The notes: generated from the letters alone by a model not told the origin. A stretch of 24,707 nucleotides of DNA from Acidobacteriota bacterium (GCA_027038695.1 JALWHA010000288.1:1-24707), one strand, 5' to 3'. Shown: positions 15,101 to 23,151, counted from the first letter of the stretch. A program made the numbers and translations.

Positions 15101-16306
15101 CTATACAACCTCTCCCCTTACCTTTGTAGAGGAGAGGGTTTGTTTTAACTTAACCTTATACTCTTTTGAGGGGGTTAGCCCTTTTTCAACCTCAACCTGA
15201 ATATAGTTGTCAGTTAAAATCAAATTTGGATAAATAGCAATGCCTTCCCTGACTTTGCCTAAAAAACTTTTCGCAAATTTTTCCCTTTTATTATCAGACA
15301 ATTCCCTCAAAACCTTAACCCTTTGCTTTTTAACCTCTTCCTTTACCTGATTATCCATATTGTATGCTTCTGTGCCTATTCTCGGGGAAAAGGGAAATAC
15401 ATGAAGGTAATCAAGGGGTATGCTTTCAATAAATTTATATGTATCATTAAAATCTTTATCGGTTTCCCCGGGAAATCCTACAATAACATCAGCACCTATG
15501 CATACATCCTTCACCTTTTCTTTTATCTTTGAAACAGTCTCTTCAAACTGCTTTACAGTGTACCTTCTTCTCATTAAGAGAAGTATTTTGTCGCTTCCGC
15601 TTTGTAAGGGTATGTGAAAGTGAGGCTGAATAATGCTTGATTTTGCGAAAAAATCTATTAAATTGTCGTCAATCTCATTGGAATCAAGGGAAGATATCCT
15701 TAATTTAACCTTTCCTTCAAACCTTTTTTCAACCTCAATCAACAAATCAAGTATTGTTTTTTTAGGCTTAAAGTCATGCCCCCAAAGCCCTAAATGAATT
15801 CCCGTTAAAACAACCTCTTTTTTGCCGTGGTCAATGAAAAACCCTATCTGCTCTAAAACCTTCTCAATTTCAACGCTTACGCTCTTTCCCCTGAATTTCG
15901 GGACAATGCAGTAAGCACACTTTAAATCACACCCGTTTTGTATGTAAATTAAAGGCCTTGCGTGTTTTTGCTGGTTTGAGGGGAAAAAGGGAAGGCTTTT
16001 AAGTTCGGGGATATTAAATTTATCCTTCCCTTTTAAAAATTTGGTATTCTCGTAATCTTCAGGCTTAACAAAACAGCCTATAAAGTACTTTTTCGCATGG
16101 GGGTTTTTTCTGATAATATTTCTCAAAGTGTAAAAAGCCTCTTTTTCAGCTTTGTTTGTTACCCCGCAGGAGTTTATCACAATAATGTCTGCCTCAAGAA
16201 CATTGTCAGTTTCAAAAAAGCCGGATAGAGTAAACCCTTCCCTTATCTTTTCAGAATCAAACTGGTTTAATTTACAGCCGAATGTCTTTATGAAAAACTT
16301 ACTCAT
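15101..16306 (-). CDS. mtaB: MiaB-like radical SAM tRNA methylthiotransferase (MtaB type)
   Basis: This enzyme family adds a methylthio group to modified adenosine 37 of tRNA; the MtaB branch acts on t6A. The 401-aa protein shows the N-terminal UPF0004 domain with three cluster-binding cysteines, Cys11 (FGCKLN), Cys47 (NSCGVT) and Cys78 (IGCF). It then has the radical-SAM CxxxCxxC motif with Cys126, Cys130 and Cys133 (GCDLKCAYC), LTGIHLGLWG, RISSLDSNEI, HFHIPLQSGSD and a C-terminal TRAM-like segment. FGCKLNQ with IPKFRGKS-like wording favours MtaB over MiaB or RimO; this subgroup call is moderately sure. The start overlaps the end of purE by 8 nt, so the two form one operon. Confidence 0.88.
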   Translation of the reverse strand: MSKFFIKTFGCKLNQFDSEKIREGFTLSGFFETDNVLEADIIVINSCGVTNKAEKEAFYTLRNIIRKNPHAKKYFIGCFVKPEDYENTKFLKGKDKFNIPELKSLPFFPSNQQKHARPLIYIQNGCDLKCAYCIVPKFRGKSVSVEIEKVLEQIGFFIDHGKKEVVLTGIHLGLWGHDFKPKKTILDLLIEVEKRFEGKVKLRISSLDSNEIDDNLIDFFAKSSIIQPHFHIPLQSGSDKILLLMRRRYTVKQFEETVSKIKEKVKDVCIGADVIVGFPGETDKDFNDTYKFIESIPLDYLHVFPFSPRIGTEAYNMDNQVKEEVKKQRVKVLRELSDNKREKFAKSFLGKVREGIAIYPNLILTDNYIQVEVEKGLTPSKEYKVKLKQTLSSTKVRGEVV

Positions 16307-16817
16307 TCAAGAACTTTTCCAGCTTCTCGTGAACCTTTTTCTCCCTTTCAACAACAACCTTTTCAAACTCTTTCCTGAAATCGTCAAGTTTTTTCTGCAA
16401 ACTCTCGTCGCTTAAAGCAAGCATCTGGATTGCGTATAAAGCGGCATTCTTTGCCCCTGCTTTTCCTATTGCCATTGTCCCTACCGGAATTCCTGAAGGC
16501 ATCTGCAATGTTGAGTAAAGTGCGTCAATTCCGTTTAAAGAAGAAGAGTTAATAGGCACTCCGATAACGGGAATAATAGTCTTTGCGGCAATTACCCCTG
16601 CAAGGTGGGCCGCCATTCCCGCTCCCACAATTAAAACCTTTAACCCTCTATCTCTTGCGCTTTTTGCGTATTCAAGAGTCCTTTCAGGCGTTCTGTGCGC
16701 CGAAGTAACCACAACCTCAAAGGGCACACCGAAGTCCTTTAATACCCTTGCGCTTTCTTTCATAATCTCAAAATCTGAATCGCTTCCCATTAAAATTCCC
16801 ACAACAGGATTGCTCAT
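16299..16817 (-). CDS. purE: N5-carboxyaminoimidazole ribonucleotide mutase
   Basis: PurE moves the carboxyl group of N5-CAIR to give CAIR in de novo purine synthesis. The 172-aa protein carries GILMGSDSDFEIM, the active-site SAHRTPERT and GAGMAAHLAGVIAAKT, followed by PVIGVPINSSSLNGIDALYSTLQMPSGIPVGT, the class I pattern. The last 25 or so residues form a charged helix beyond the usual core. The ATG at 16817 is chosen because AGGAG sits 7-8 nt upstream; a longer GTG-led frame to 16883 would run through the promoter. No purK is visible in this window. It is the first gene of a two-gene unit with mtaB. Confidence 0.95.
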   Translation of the reverse strand: MSNPVVGILMGSDSDFEIMKESARVLKDFGVPFEVVVTSAHRTPERTLEYAKSARDRGLKVLIVGAGMAAHLAGVIAAKTIIPVIGVPINSSSLNGIDALYSTLQMPSGIPVGTMAIGKAGAKNAALYAIQMLALSDESLQKKLDDFRKEFEKVVVEREKKVHEKLEKFLNE

Positions 16818-16849
16818 ATTCACGCTCCTTACAATTTTTTCACAGGGAT

Positions 16850-16877
16850 ATAATACCTGTTTTTCTTTTTCTATCAA
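16850..16877 (-). promoter_or_regulatory. sigma-70-like promoter for purE-mtaB
   Basis: TTGATA (16877-16872) and TATTAT (16855-16850) on the minus strand are spaced by 16 nt. A small inverted repeat ACAGG/CCTGT (16842-16846, 16856-16860) flanks the -10 box and could be an operator. Confidence 0.55.
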
Positions 16878-16884
16878 GTGCAAT

Positions 16885-16913
16885 TTGAAAAAGGAGCCTT
16901 ATTTTGTTATAGT
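16885..16913 (+). promoter_or_regulatory. sigma-70-like promoter for the HNH gene
   Basis: TTGAAA (16885-16890) and TATAGT (16908-16913) are separated by exactly 17 nt. The predicted start of transcription, about 16919-16921, lies only 2-4 nt before the ATG at 16923, implying a nearly leaderless mRNA. The -35 box is 7 nt from the -35 box of the divergent purE promoter. Confidence 0.5.
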
Positions 16914-16922
16914 TTGTTTGCT

Positions 16923-17225
16923 ATGGAATTTTTTATACCTGCGGACGAAGAACACATAAAAAAAGAAAAACAAAAGGCAAGGGAATTGAGAAAATCCCAG
17001 TGGTGGAAAAGGAAAAAAGCCACAGGGGTCTGCTATTACTGCGGGAAAAAGTTTCACCCTTCGGAATTGACAATGGACCACATAGTGCCCATTGCAAGAG
17101 GGGGGAAAACGGTAAAGGGAAATGTAGTCCCATGCTGTAAAGACTGCAACAACAAAAAGAAGTATATGCTGCCGATTGAATGGCAGGAGTATTTGGAAAA
17201 ACTGAAAAATGAAAAAGCGGAATAA
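16923..17225 (+). CDS. HNH endonuclease family protein
   Basis: A small HNH protein of 100 aa. It shows a zinc-binding pair of CxxC knuckles (Cys37/Cys40 in GVCYYCGKKF and Cys72/Cys75 in CCKDCNNKK) around the HNH core MDHIVPIARGGKTVKGNVVP. In that core, Asp52-His53, Asn67 and Asn76/77 are the expected catalytic positions. The N-terminal third is a highly charged helix rich in Lys and Glu. Stand-alone HNH proteins of this size are widespread and mostly uncharacterised; no restriction, phage or intron context is seen. The ATG at 16923 is preferred because a good promoter ends just before it; a GTG at 16878 would lie upstream of that promoter's start point. The next gene begins inside this one. 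Confidence 0.85.
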   Translation: MEFFIPADEEHIKKEKQKARELRKSQWWKRKKATGVCYYCGKKFHPSELTMDHIVPIARGGKTVKGNVVPCCKDCNNKKKYMLPIEWQEYLEKLKNEKAE

Positions 17226-18780
17226 ATACCTTTTAATCGTCATAGTTTTTGCATTATTTTCTTTTCTCTTCTTTGAAACAAAACTTCCCTTTACCGAAAC
17301 ATCAGACGCAAGGTATGCCGAGATAGCTTACGAAACCCTTGTGTACAACCACTGGCTAATACCAACTCAAAATAAAATAATCCACATTACAAAACCCCCC
17401 CTAACCTATTGGCTAACCGCTTTAGGCTATAAAATCTTCGGGGTAAACGAATTAGGGGGAAGGTTTTTTGCCGGGTTATGCGGGATAATATCTGCTATCC
17501 TTGTATTCTTCATTGCTTTAAAACTCTTTAAAAACGAAGACACAGCCTTTCTTTCAGGAATAATATTCTCAACAACCCCTTTAATAATAGGCGCATCAAG
17601 GATTGTTACAACAGACATATTTCTTCTTACAACAATGCTGTTTTCAATCTATTACTTTCTTTTGTTCCTTGAAACACAGGATAAAAAAAGCATATTTTTA
17701 TTCTGGTTGTGGCTCGGAATAAGCGGCTTTGTTAAAGGCCCTTTAGGGTATATGCAGGTATTGCCAATTGTTGTTATTTATTTACTGCTAATCGGTGAAA
17801 AGAATAAACTGAAAAAACTGTTTAAGCCTGTTCCTATAATTGTTTCTTTGATTATCGGTTTCTGGTGGTTTGTTTATATTTTTGTTAAAATTCCCAATTC
17901 AGTAAACTATCTTGTTGACAAACAGTTTGCGTCAAGGCTTTCGTCAAAGGGGTTCGGCCATCCTAAACCTGTGTGGTATTACTTTACGGATATTTCTTAC
18001 TTTGCATACCCGTGGATATTCGGCCTTGTTTTTTCAATAAAAACGATAATAAAAGATTGGAAAGAGAAAAACGAAATCAAATTTCTTTTAATTACCTTTT
18101 TATTCCCGATAATCTTTTTCTCAATTCCCATAAGCAAACTATCGCTTTACATACTACTTTCCCTTGCAGCACTTTCAATAATTGTCGCCTATGTACTCCT
18201 TGAAAAAGAAAAGTGCAGTTTATTTATTCTTTCAGCAATATTTGAGATATTGATTGTAATTTTGGCATTGAAAAAACAACTTATAGGCTTTAAACTTCCA
18301 TTTTCCCTTTTTGTAATAACCTTAATCGGTTTTAACTTAATTATACCCTTTTTGAAAACAAACAAAATCAGGACAACGGTTACCGCGGTTAAAATAACCG
18401 CTGTTTTGCTTATAACCCTTCATATAGTCTCATTAAACCCTGAAAGATACCTATTTACAATGAAAACAACGGCAAATTACATAAATTCTCTAAAACAAAA
18501 GCCTGAAAAGGTGTATTTAGTCGGGTTCAATTCAAGGAGTTTTGTTCTTTACACTAAAATTCACCCTGTTGAAACAAGGTTTGACAAAGAGTTTATATAC
18601 TCAGACCCTGAAATTAAAAAGGTTTTAATCCATATAGACAAACTCAAAGAAGTATGGCCTCAAGAAAAAAATTCGCTCATTATAGTCAAGAAAAAGCAAT
18701 TAAAAAAATACCTTCCCCTTTTCGGAAATCCTGAAATTGTTTTCACGGACTCCCGCTTTACGGTGCTAAAGAAAAGGTGA
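17209..18780 (+). CDS. GT39/ArnT-like integral membrane glycosyltransferase
   Basis: This 523-aa polytopic membrane protein belongs to the PMT/ArnT superfamily, which transfers sugars from polyprenyl-phosphate donors on the outer face of the inner membrane. An N-terminal TM helix (about 7-23) leads to the first periplasmic loop with the signature ETSDARYAEIAYE (30-42); its Asp and Arg match the catalytic/donor region D-x-x-R-Y-x-E. TKPPLTYW (61-68) is the second family hallmark. Many further TM segments follow, and a soluble C-terminal part of about 110 aa ends the protein. The acceptor (lipid A, protein or glycan) cannot be told. The ATG overlaps the HNH gene by 17 nt without a strong ribosome binding site, suggesting coupled translation. 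Confidence 0.85.
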   Translation: MKKRNKYLLIVIVFALFSFLFFETKLPFTETSDARYAEIAYETLVYNHWLIPTQNKIIHITKPPLTYWLTALGYKIFGVNELGGRFFAGLCGIISAILVFFIALKLFKNEDTAFLSGIIFSTTPLIIGASRIVTTDIFLLTTMLFSIYYFLLFLETQDKKSIFLFWLWLGISGFVKGPLGYMQVLPIVVIYLLLIGEKNKLKKLFKPVPIIVSLIIGFWWFVYIFVKIPNSVNYLVDKQFASRLSSKGFGHPKPVWYYFTDISYFAYPWIFGLVFSIKTIIKDWKEKNEIKFLLITFLFPIIFFSIPISKLSLYILLSLAALSIIVAYVLLEKEKCSLFILSAIFEILIVILALKKQLIGFKLPFSLFVITLIGFNLIIPFLKTNKIRTTVTAVKITAVLLITLHIVSLNPERYLFTMKTTANYINSLKQKPEKVYLVGFNSRSFVLYTKIHPVETRFDKEFIYSDPEIKKVLIHIDKLKEVWPQEKNSLIIVKKKQLKKYLPLFGNPEIVFTDSRFTVLKKR

Positions 18781-18799
18781 AATAAAGAAAAAAAAGATA

Positions 18800-18820
18800 A
18801 GTGAATATACGGAATTCACT
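18800..18820. repeat. inverted repeat AGTGAAT/ATTCACT in the intergenic region
   Basis: Seven-bp perfect arms (18800-18806 and 18814-18820) are separated by seven bases. It lies just after the glycosyltransferase stop and before the stronger palindrome at 18837. The function is unclear; it may be part of a remnant insertion end or of the 3' untranslated structure. Confidence 0.35.
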
Positions 18821-18836
18821 ACCTGTCCCGTCCAAA

Positions 18837-18854
18837 AAAAAGTGGTCACTTTTT
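18837..18854 (+). terminator. possible Rho-independent terminator after the glycosyltransferase gene
   Basis: AAAAAGTGGTCACTTTTT can fold into a stem of seven pairs with a GGTC loop and ends in a run of five T. The stem has few G-C pairs, so it would be weak. The same palindrome could instead be an operator or the end of a lost insertion sequence. No gene is seen in 18781-18979. Confidence 0.4.
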
Positions 18855-18930
18855 CTCACTTACCGGTCCTACCCATTTAAAATCAAGCAGTTAGTATTCA
18901 AATTTAAAAAAAATATTTTTTTTGAAACAT

Positions 18931-18959
18931 TTTCAACCGTATTAGTGTAATAATACAGT
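18931..18959 (+). promoter_or_regulatory. promoter with GntR-type operator dyad
   Basis: TTTCAA (18931-18936) and TACAGT (18954-18959) are 17 nt apart and give a start near 18966, just before the ribosome binding site. Within it lies the dyad GTATTA-N6-TAATAC (18939-18956), resembling the GTnnTA...TAnnAC operators of the YtrA branch of GntR regulators. Binding there would block the polymerase, consistent with autorepression of the regulator-ABC operon. This is inferred from motif and position only. Confidence 0.5.
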
Positions 18960-18979
18960 AGAACGGATTGGAGGTTGAT

Positions 18980-19351
18980 ATGATAATGATTAGTATTAAT
19001 CAACAAAGCAAAATCCCCATATTTAAGCAATTGATTGAATCAATCAAATTAAAGATTGCTTCAGGGGAATTGAGTAAAGGCGAGCAATTGCCTTCGGTAA
19101 GGGAACTGGCTGTTTCTTTGAGCCTGAATCCCAATACTGTTATGAAATCCTATAAAGAACTTGAAATGGAGGGGTTTGTGAAAACAAAAATGGGAAAAGG
19201 TGTTTTTGTAAATGAGGATCTGTCCGATTCCGCAATAAACAATCTAAAGAAAAAGATTCTCTTTCAAAAGATAGACGAAATGGTAAAAACAGCAAAGATG
19301 CTTAACATAGACAAAAACGAGATAATTAACGAAATAGAAAAAAGATATTAG
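18980..19351 (+). CDS. GntR family transcriptional regulator, YtrA subfamily
   Basis: A 123-aa repressor-like protein. It has the GntR winged helix: IPIFKQLIESIKLKIASGELSKGEQLPSVRELAVSLSLNPNTVMKSYKELEMEGFV, where NPNTVxKxYxELE is the recognition-helix signature. Only a short helical tail of about 50 aa follows, instead of a large effector domain, which defines the YtrA branch. These regulators usually control an adjacent ABC transporter, and that is the arrangement here. The ATG at 18980 is chosen because GGAGG (18970-18974) lies 5 nt upstream; a TTG at 18968 would overlap that site. The ABC ATPase gene starts 9 nt after this gene. Confidence 0.93.
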   Translation: MIMISINQQSKIPIFKQLIESIKLKIASGELSKGEQLPSVRELAVSLSLNPNTVMKSYKELEMEGFVKTKMGKGVFVNEDLSDSAINNLKKKILFQKIDEMVKTAKMLNIDKNEIINEIEKRY

Positions 19352-19360
19352 GAGGAAAAG

Positions 19361-20221
19361 ATGGCTTTTTTAAAGATTGAAAACCTGACTAAAAGTTACC
19401 CGCAAAGGTTTTCAGGGCAAAAAAAGGTAATTGAAAACCTCAACCTTGAGATTGAGGAAGGAAAGGTTTACGCACTTTTAGGAAGAAACGGGGCAGGGAA
19501 AACCACTCTTTTAAACTGTGTTTTAGGCCTGTTAAACTACAAAGGCAAGGTGGTCTATAAAGATACTGAATTAAATAGAAAAACCGTAAAAGAGGCTTTA
19601 AAAACAATTACAAGCGCTCCTTCTCCGATTGAGATGTTCCCTAAACTTTCATTAAACGATTATTTGCCGTCTTATAAGATGCTATACCCGAATTGGGACG
19701 ATAATCTTTTAAAAAGAATGAAGGAGTTTACCGAGTTTGATTGGGACAAACCTTTTAAAAGTTTATCTAACGGGCAAAAAATGCAGGCTATTCAGATTTT
19801 AACACTCTGTCCTTCTCCCGATTTGATAATCCTTGACGAACCGTTAGGGGTTACAGACCCTGTCGTTAGAAAGTACTTTTACAAAACATTGATTGACATT
19901 ATTGCCGAGAAAGGTACAACTTTAATTATAGCCACTCATCTGATACATGAGATTGAAAACCTTTTTGATACGGCGGTAATTATGAAAAACGGCAAGATTG
20001 TCATTAAAGATTCAATGGATAATCTGCAAGGCAGATACAAGAAATTCACCCTTGAAAAGATGCCTGATACAAAACTTGAAGGAGAGATGGGAAGATTTTT
20101 AGGGGAAAAGGCTTTATTAAGCGAGAAACCCGAAGCCACAAGCGAGGAATTGAAGCAATTGGGCATAAAACACCTTATAGTTAACCCGTCAATTGAAGAT
20201 GTTTTTGAAATATTCGCATAA
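19361..20221 (+). CDS. ABC transporter ATP-binding protein (YtrB-like)
   Basis: A 286-aa ABC ATPase with Walker A GRNGAGKTT (41-49), signature LSNGQ (135-139, where the usual LSGGQ Gly is Asn), Walker B LIILDEP (155-161), the D-loop region GVTDPVVR and the switch His193 (ATH). A canonical Q-loop glutamine is not obvious in the ITSAPSP segment. The arrangement of GntR (YtrA-like) regulator, ATPase and membrane protein is typical of small exporters that respond to cell-envelope stress or toxic compounds; the substrate here is unknown. The ATG at 19361 has a strong AGGAGG. The membrane partner begins 12 nt downstream of the stop. Confidence 0.92.
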   Translation: MAFLKIENLTKSYPQRFSGQKKVIENLNLEIEEGKVYALLGRNGAGKTTLLNCVLGLLNYKGKVVYKDTELNRKTVKEALKTITSAPSPIEMFPKLSLNDYLPSYKMLYPNWDDNLLKRMKEFTEFDWDKPFKSLSNGQKMQAIQILTLCPSPDLIILDEPLGVTDPVVRKYFYKTLIDIIAEKGTTLIIATHLIHEIENLFDTAVIMKNGKIVIKDSMDNLQGRYKKFTLEKMPDTKLEGEMGRFLGEKALLSEKPEATSEELKQLGIKHLIVNPSIEDVFEIFA

Positions 20222-20233
20222 ATGGAGGGAAAA

Positions 20234-20962
20234 ATGTTTGCAGTAATGAGATTGTATTTAATAAAGCACAAAAGGGTTCCTCTTATTATTACAGGGATTT
20301 TAGTAATTCTTCTTCTATGGGCACTTTCTTTAAAGACATTGGCTGACCCGAATTCCCCCGCAACGGGGAAAATTGATTTAGGCCTTACAAATTTCGGGTT
20401 GCTAATTTTAATCTTTATCGGAATGATAAAGAGGGAATCAATGGCAAAAGAGGGCTTTATCCTAAGGCTTCCCGTTTCTGACAGGGAGATTGTGATTGCA
20501 AATATACTTGCACTTTCCATTATCTCAATAATAACAGTTGCTCTGTCTTTACTTTCAATCTACCTGATAATTGGGTTCTACAAGTTTGCAGGATTCACGA
20601 TAAATATCAGTTACGAAAAGTTTAAGGTTTCGGATATCTGGTCTTTTGCCTATTACATTATGTATCTTGGAGTGATCTTCTCCATTTACACTTTTTCTCA
20701 ACAATATAGGGCAAAAAGCACTTCAAGATGGATAATAATAGGGGTTCCTATCGCACTTTTGTTTTTAGTGCCGACAGTACTGGCAATAATAACTCACTCA
20801 ACACATATCGTAATTACGGATAAAACCTGGGAAAATTTCTTTGCAAATCCCTTCTGGCATTATGCAAAACAGGGATTCTATTACGTCTGGAAAATAAGGC
20901 TTGTGTTAGGTTTAATTTTCACCCTGTTTGTTTACAGAATAAGGTATTTAAAAGAAGTATAA
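20234..20962 (+). CDS. ABC transporter membrane subunit
   Basis: A 242-aa hydrophobic protein with about six predicted TM helices, including PLIITGILVILLLWAL, NFGLLILIFIGMI, LALSIISIITVALSLLSIYLII, a helix starting SFAYYIMYLGVIF, WIIIGVPIALLFLVPTVLAII and LVLGLIFTLFVYRI. The loop LRLPVSDREIVIANI resembles the cytoplasmic LP-[VI]-[ST]-x-x-x-[ILV] loop of ABC-2-type permeases, supporting pairing with the preceding ATPase. The ATG at 20234 is preferred because GGAGGG (20224-20229) precedes it at the window's usual spacing; an ATG at 20222 would overlap that site. It is the last gene of the operon and ends at a strong terminator. Substrate unknown. Confidence 0.85.
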   Translation: MFAVMRLYLIKHKRVPLIITGILVILLLWALSLKTLADPNSPATGKIDLGLTNFGLLILIFIGMIKRESMAKEGFILRLPVSDREIVIANILALSIISIITVALSLLSIYLIIGFYKFAGFTINISYEKFKVSDIWSFAYYIMYLGVIFSIYTFSQQYRAKSTSRWIIIGVPIALLFLVPTVLAIITHSTHIVITDKTWENFFANPFWHYAKQGFYYVWKIRLVLGLIFTLFVYRIRYLKEV

Positions 20963-20993
20963 AAAAAGGGGGATTTATCCCCCTTTTTTTTTT
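20961..20993. terminator. bidirectional Rho-independent terminator
   Basis: A-run, GGGGGA-TTTA-TCCCCC stem-loop (20968-20983) and a ten-T run (20984-20993). The stem can extend through A/T pairs to 12 or more base pairs, and the structure works on both strands. It sits exactly between the convergent ABC operon and the receptor gene, overlapping both stop codons. Confidence 0.93.
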
Positions 20994-22872
20994 AGAATAC
21001 CGAATACCTAACACCAATATAGACCACATCTCCCAAAGTACCGTAACCGTAAACATACTCGTAATCTTCATCAAATATATTGTGTCCTTTTAAGTAAATT
21101 TCAGTTTTCTTGTTTAATTTATAGCCTATCTTTACGTCAAATACTGTAAAACTGTCTAACTTAACCTCTTTAAAGTTTGTGTAATCAAAAGAAGTTCTGT
21201 CGTCGTAGTAAAGTGAGGTAAGGTTAAAGTTCCACTTTTTGTAATTATATGTAATTCCGAAATTCATTGTCGCTTCCGGCCTGTTGTAGAAATATGAAGG
21301 CTTATCCGATGAGTATGAAATATTTGTGAACCCGAAATACCAGGAAATACTTTTCCCTGCATACTTAAATGTAGTTTCCATTCCCTTTGTTTCAGCCTCT
21401 TCACCGTTTGCATATTTATAAGTGGTCATATCAAAGTAAATAAGGTTTTTATACTTGTTGTAAAAGTATCCTATGGTAAAGAGCATTCTACCGTTAAGGA
21501 ACTTTTTCTCAAAAAAGCCTTCGTAATTATCTGAAGTCTCTGCACTTAAATCCTTATTCCCATACATATCGGAGTAAAGTTGAAACAATGACGGTGCCTT
21601 AAATCCGCTACCGCCACTTAATTTAAAAGTTAAAGTATCAGTCAAAGGCACAACAAAACCTAAATTAAAGGTCCCTCTGCTTCCGAATTCATCGTGGTCG
21701 TCGTATCTTGCGCCTAAATTTACAGTAAAATACTTAAATTTTGATATTAAGTTGAAGTATGCGCTGTTTGTGTCAACTGATTTTTCGGAAAAGATGCTGT
21801 CGTAAATACCCCAACTTGCTTCGGAATGATAGTATGAGTGACCTTTTTCCTCTGTTGTTTCAAGCCCAAAGGAGAGAGAATTTCTATCCGACAATTTCAA
21901 AAAAGTGTGCCAGTTGAATTTATTAAACTCTCCTTTGTAATTTGATTCAATTACAGGTGGATAGTTTGAATCAGGGTTTGAATAATCCCTTTCAATGCTT
22001 GTGTAGTAATAGCCTAATTTCGTATAACCGTTAAAACCCAGGGGATTGTTATACCTCCATTCAAGTTTTCCATAATAATCCGTTCTGTCTCCGGTATAAG
22101 ACGGGTTGTCTCCGAACTCGCCTCCAAAATTGTCTAAATCAGAATCTGCGTCAACATAAATTAAAGAAGCGGTCAACTCATTATTTCCTGCTTTATACCT
22201 TAACCCGCCGTTAAAGGTTGCATTTGTATAGCCGTCTTTTTCAGTATTCCCCAATTTTTCGTCAGCGGCCGAAATACCGTCAGTGTCAAAGAAAGAACCC
22301 TTCATCCAGTAAAAAAAATCCCCCTGTTTATTTTGAAAGTTTATTCCTGCAGAAGTAGTAGATTTTGAACCTCCTTCAAAAAAACCGTTTAACTCTTTTT
22401 TGTCTGAAACGGTAATTATATTGATAACCCCGGCCATTGCATCAGAACCGTAAACAGCACTTTCGCTTCCGTAAACAACCTCAATTCTTTCAATGTCAGA
22501 CGCCATTATGGTTGAAAGATCGGCACTTCTTCCAGGATTCATAGGATCATTTATCTCAATTCCGTCAACCATAACAATTGTGTGATTGGAAGACGCCCCC
22601 CTTAAATAGATTGAAACAGGTTGGCCATAACCGCCATTGGAAGCGACTATAACTCCAGGGATATTCTTCAAAACGTCAACCGCGGAAACTGCCCCCATAT
22701 CTTCGATCTCTTTTCTGGTAACCACCTTAACGTTTTTTGCTATATCTTTTTTCTTTGTCTTTTCTTTGGTAGCAGTTACCATTACATTTTCCTTAATTTC
22801 GTAATAGTTTTCGCCTGCAAATACAGACAAAGAAAACAATAATACAGTAAAAAACAAAAATCCCTTTTTCAT
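20992..22872 (-). CDS. btuB: TonB-dependent outer-membrane receptor, BtuB-like (cobalamin uptake)
   Basis: This 626-aa outer-membrane barrel receptor probably imports vitamin B12 or a related corrinoid. A signal peptide (1-19, MKKGFLFFTVLLFSLSVFA) precedes a TonB-box-like ENVMVTATK (28-36). The plug domain follows: VLKNIPGVIVASNGGYGQP, IYLRGASSNHTIVMVDGIEIND, IERIEVVYGSESAVYGSDAMAGVINIIT. The barrel ends in YIGVRYSVF, with the aromatic last residue needed for outer-membrane insertion. The length is like that of E. coli BtuB (about 614 aa). The substrate inference rests mainly on the cobalamin riboswitch in its leader. The start ATG has AGGAGGA upstream. No btuF, btuC or btuD genes are visible. 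Confidence 0.9.
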   Translation of the reverse strand: MKKGFLFFTVLLFSLSVFAGENYYEIKENVMVTATKEKTKKKDIAKNVKVVTRKEIEDMGAVSAVDVLKNIPGVIVASNGGYGQPVSIYLRGASSNHTIVMVDGIEINDPMNPGRSADLSTIMASDIERIEVVYGSESAVYGSDAMAGVINIITVSDKKELNGFFEGGSKSTTSAGINFQNKQGDFFYWMKGSFFDTDGISAADEKLGNTEKDGYTNATFNGGLRYKAGNNELTASLIYVDADSDLDNFGGEFGDNPSYTGDRTDYYGKLEWRYNNPLGFNGYTKLGYYYTSIERDYSNPDSNYPPVIESNYKGEFNKFNWHTFLKLSDRNSLSFGLETTEEKGHSYYHSEASWGIYDSIFSEKSVDTNSAYFNLISKFKYFTVNLGARYDDHDEFGSRGTFNLGFVVPLTDTLTFKLSGGSGFKAPSLFQLYSDMYGNKDLSAETSDNYEGFFEKKFLNGRMLFTIGYFYNKYKNLIYFDMTTYKYANGEEAETKGMETTFKYAGKSISWYFGFTNISYSSDKPSYFYNRPEATMNFGITYNYKKWNFNLTSLYYDDRTSFDYTNFKEVKLDSFTVFDVKIGYKLNKKTEIYLKGHNIFDEDYEYVYGYGTLGDVVYIGVRYSVF

Positions 22873-22949
22873 ACACTCCTCCTACTGTTTTTTATAGGGA
22901 ATTAAATTTTAGGCCGGATGATTTGTCATTATCATCGCCAAGCCTCCGT

Positions 22950-23130
22950 TAGCATTTTGCGGACAGGCAGGTCTTCTGACTCCCGGATCATCCCTCCGGC
23001 CGCCTTCCCGCCCCGATTGGTATCGGGACAGTGGCATAATGGCTTTCAGTCCCCGGTCACAGCGGCGGGCCCGTTCCCGATTTTCACGGGATTCCCTTTT
23101 AATCCTAAATAGAACCTGACCGATATGGTT
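22950..23130 (-). promoter_or_regulatory. cobalamin riboswitch
   Basis: Read on the minus strand, the leader of the receptor gene contains the conserved parts of a B12 riboswitch in order: AAAAGGGAA (23100-23092) with the P3-type hairpin CCCG/CGGG; the GGGCCCGCCGCTGTGA core; GACTGAAAGCC and GCCACTG; GGGAAGGCG; and the B12 box GTCAGAAGACCTGCC (22980-22966). A small hairpin TCCG/CGGA follows and may be the kissing partner. The expression platform may be GGC-GATGAT/ATCATC-CG-GCC (about 22913-22938) followed by TAAAATTT, which could act as a weak terminator or sequester translation. Bound cobalamin would lower receptor expression. The element is much richer in G+C than the genes nearby. Ends are approximate. 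Confidence 0.93.
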
Positions 23131-23151
23131 AGTATGTAAAGAACAAAAATA

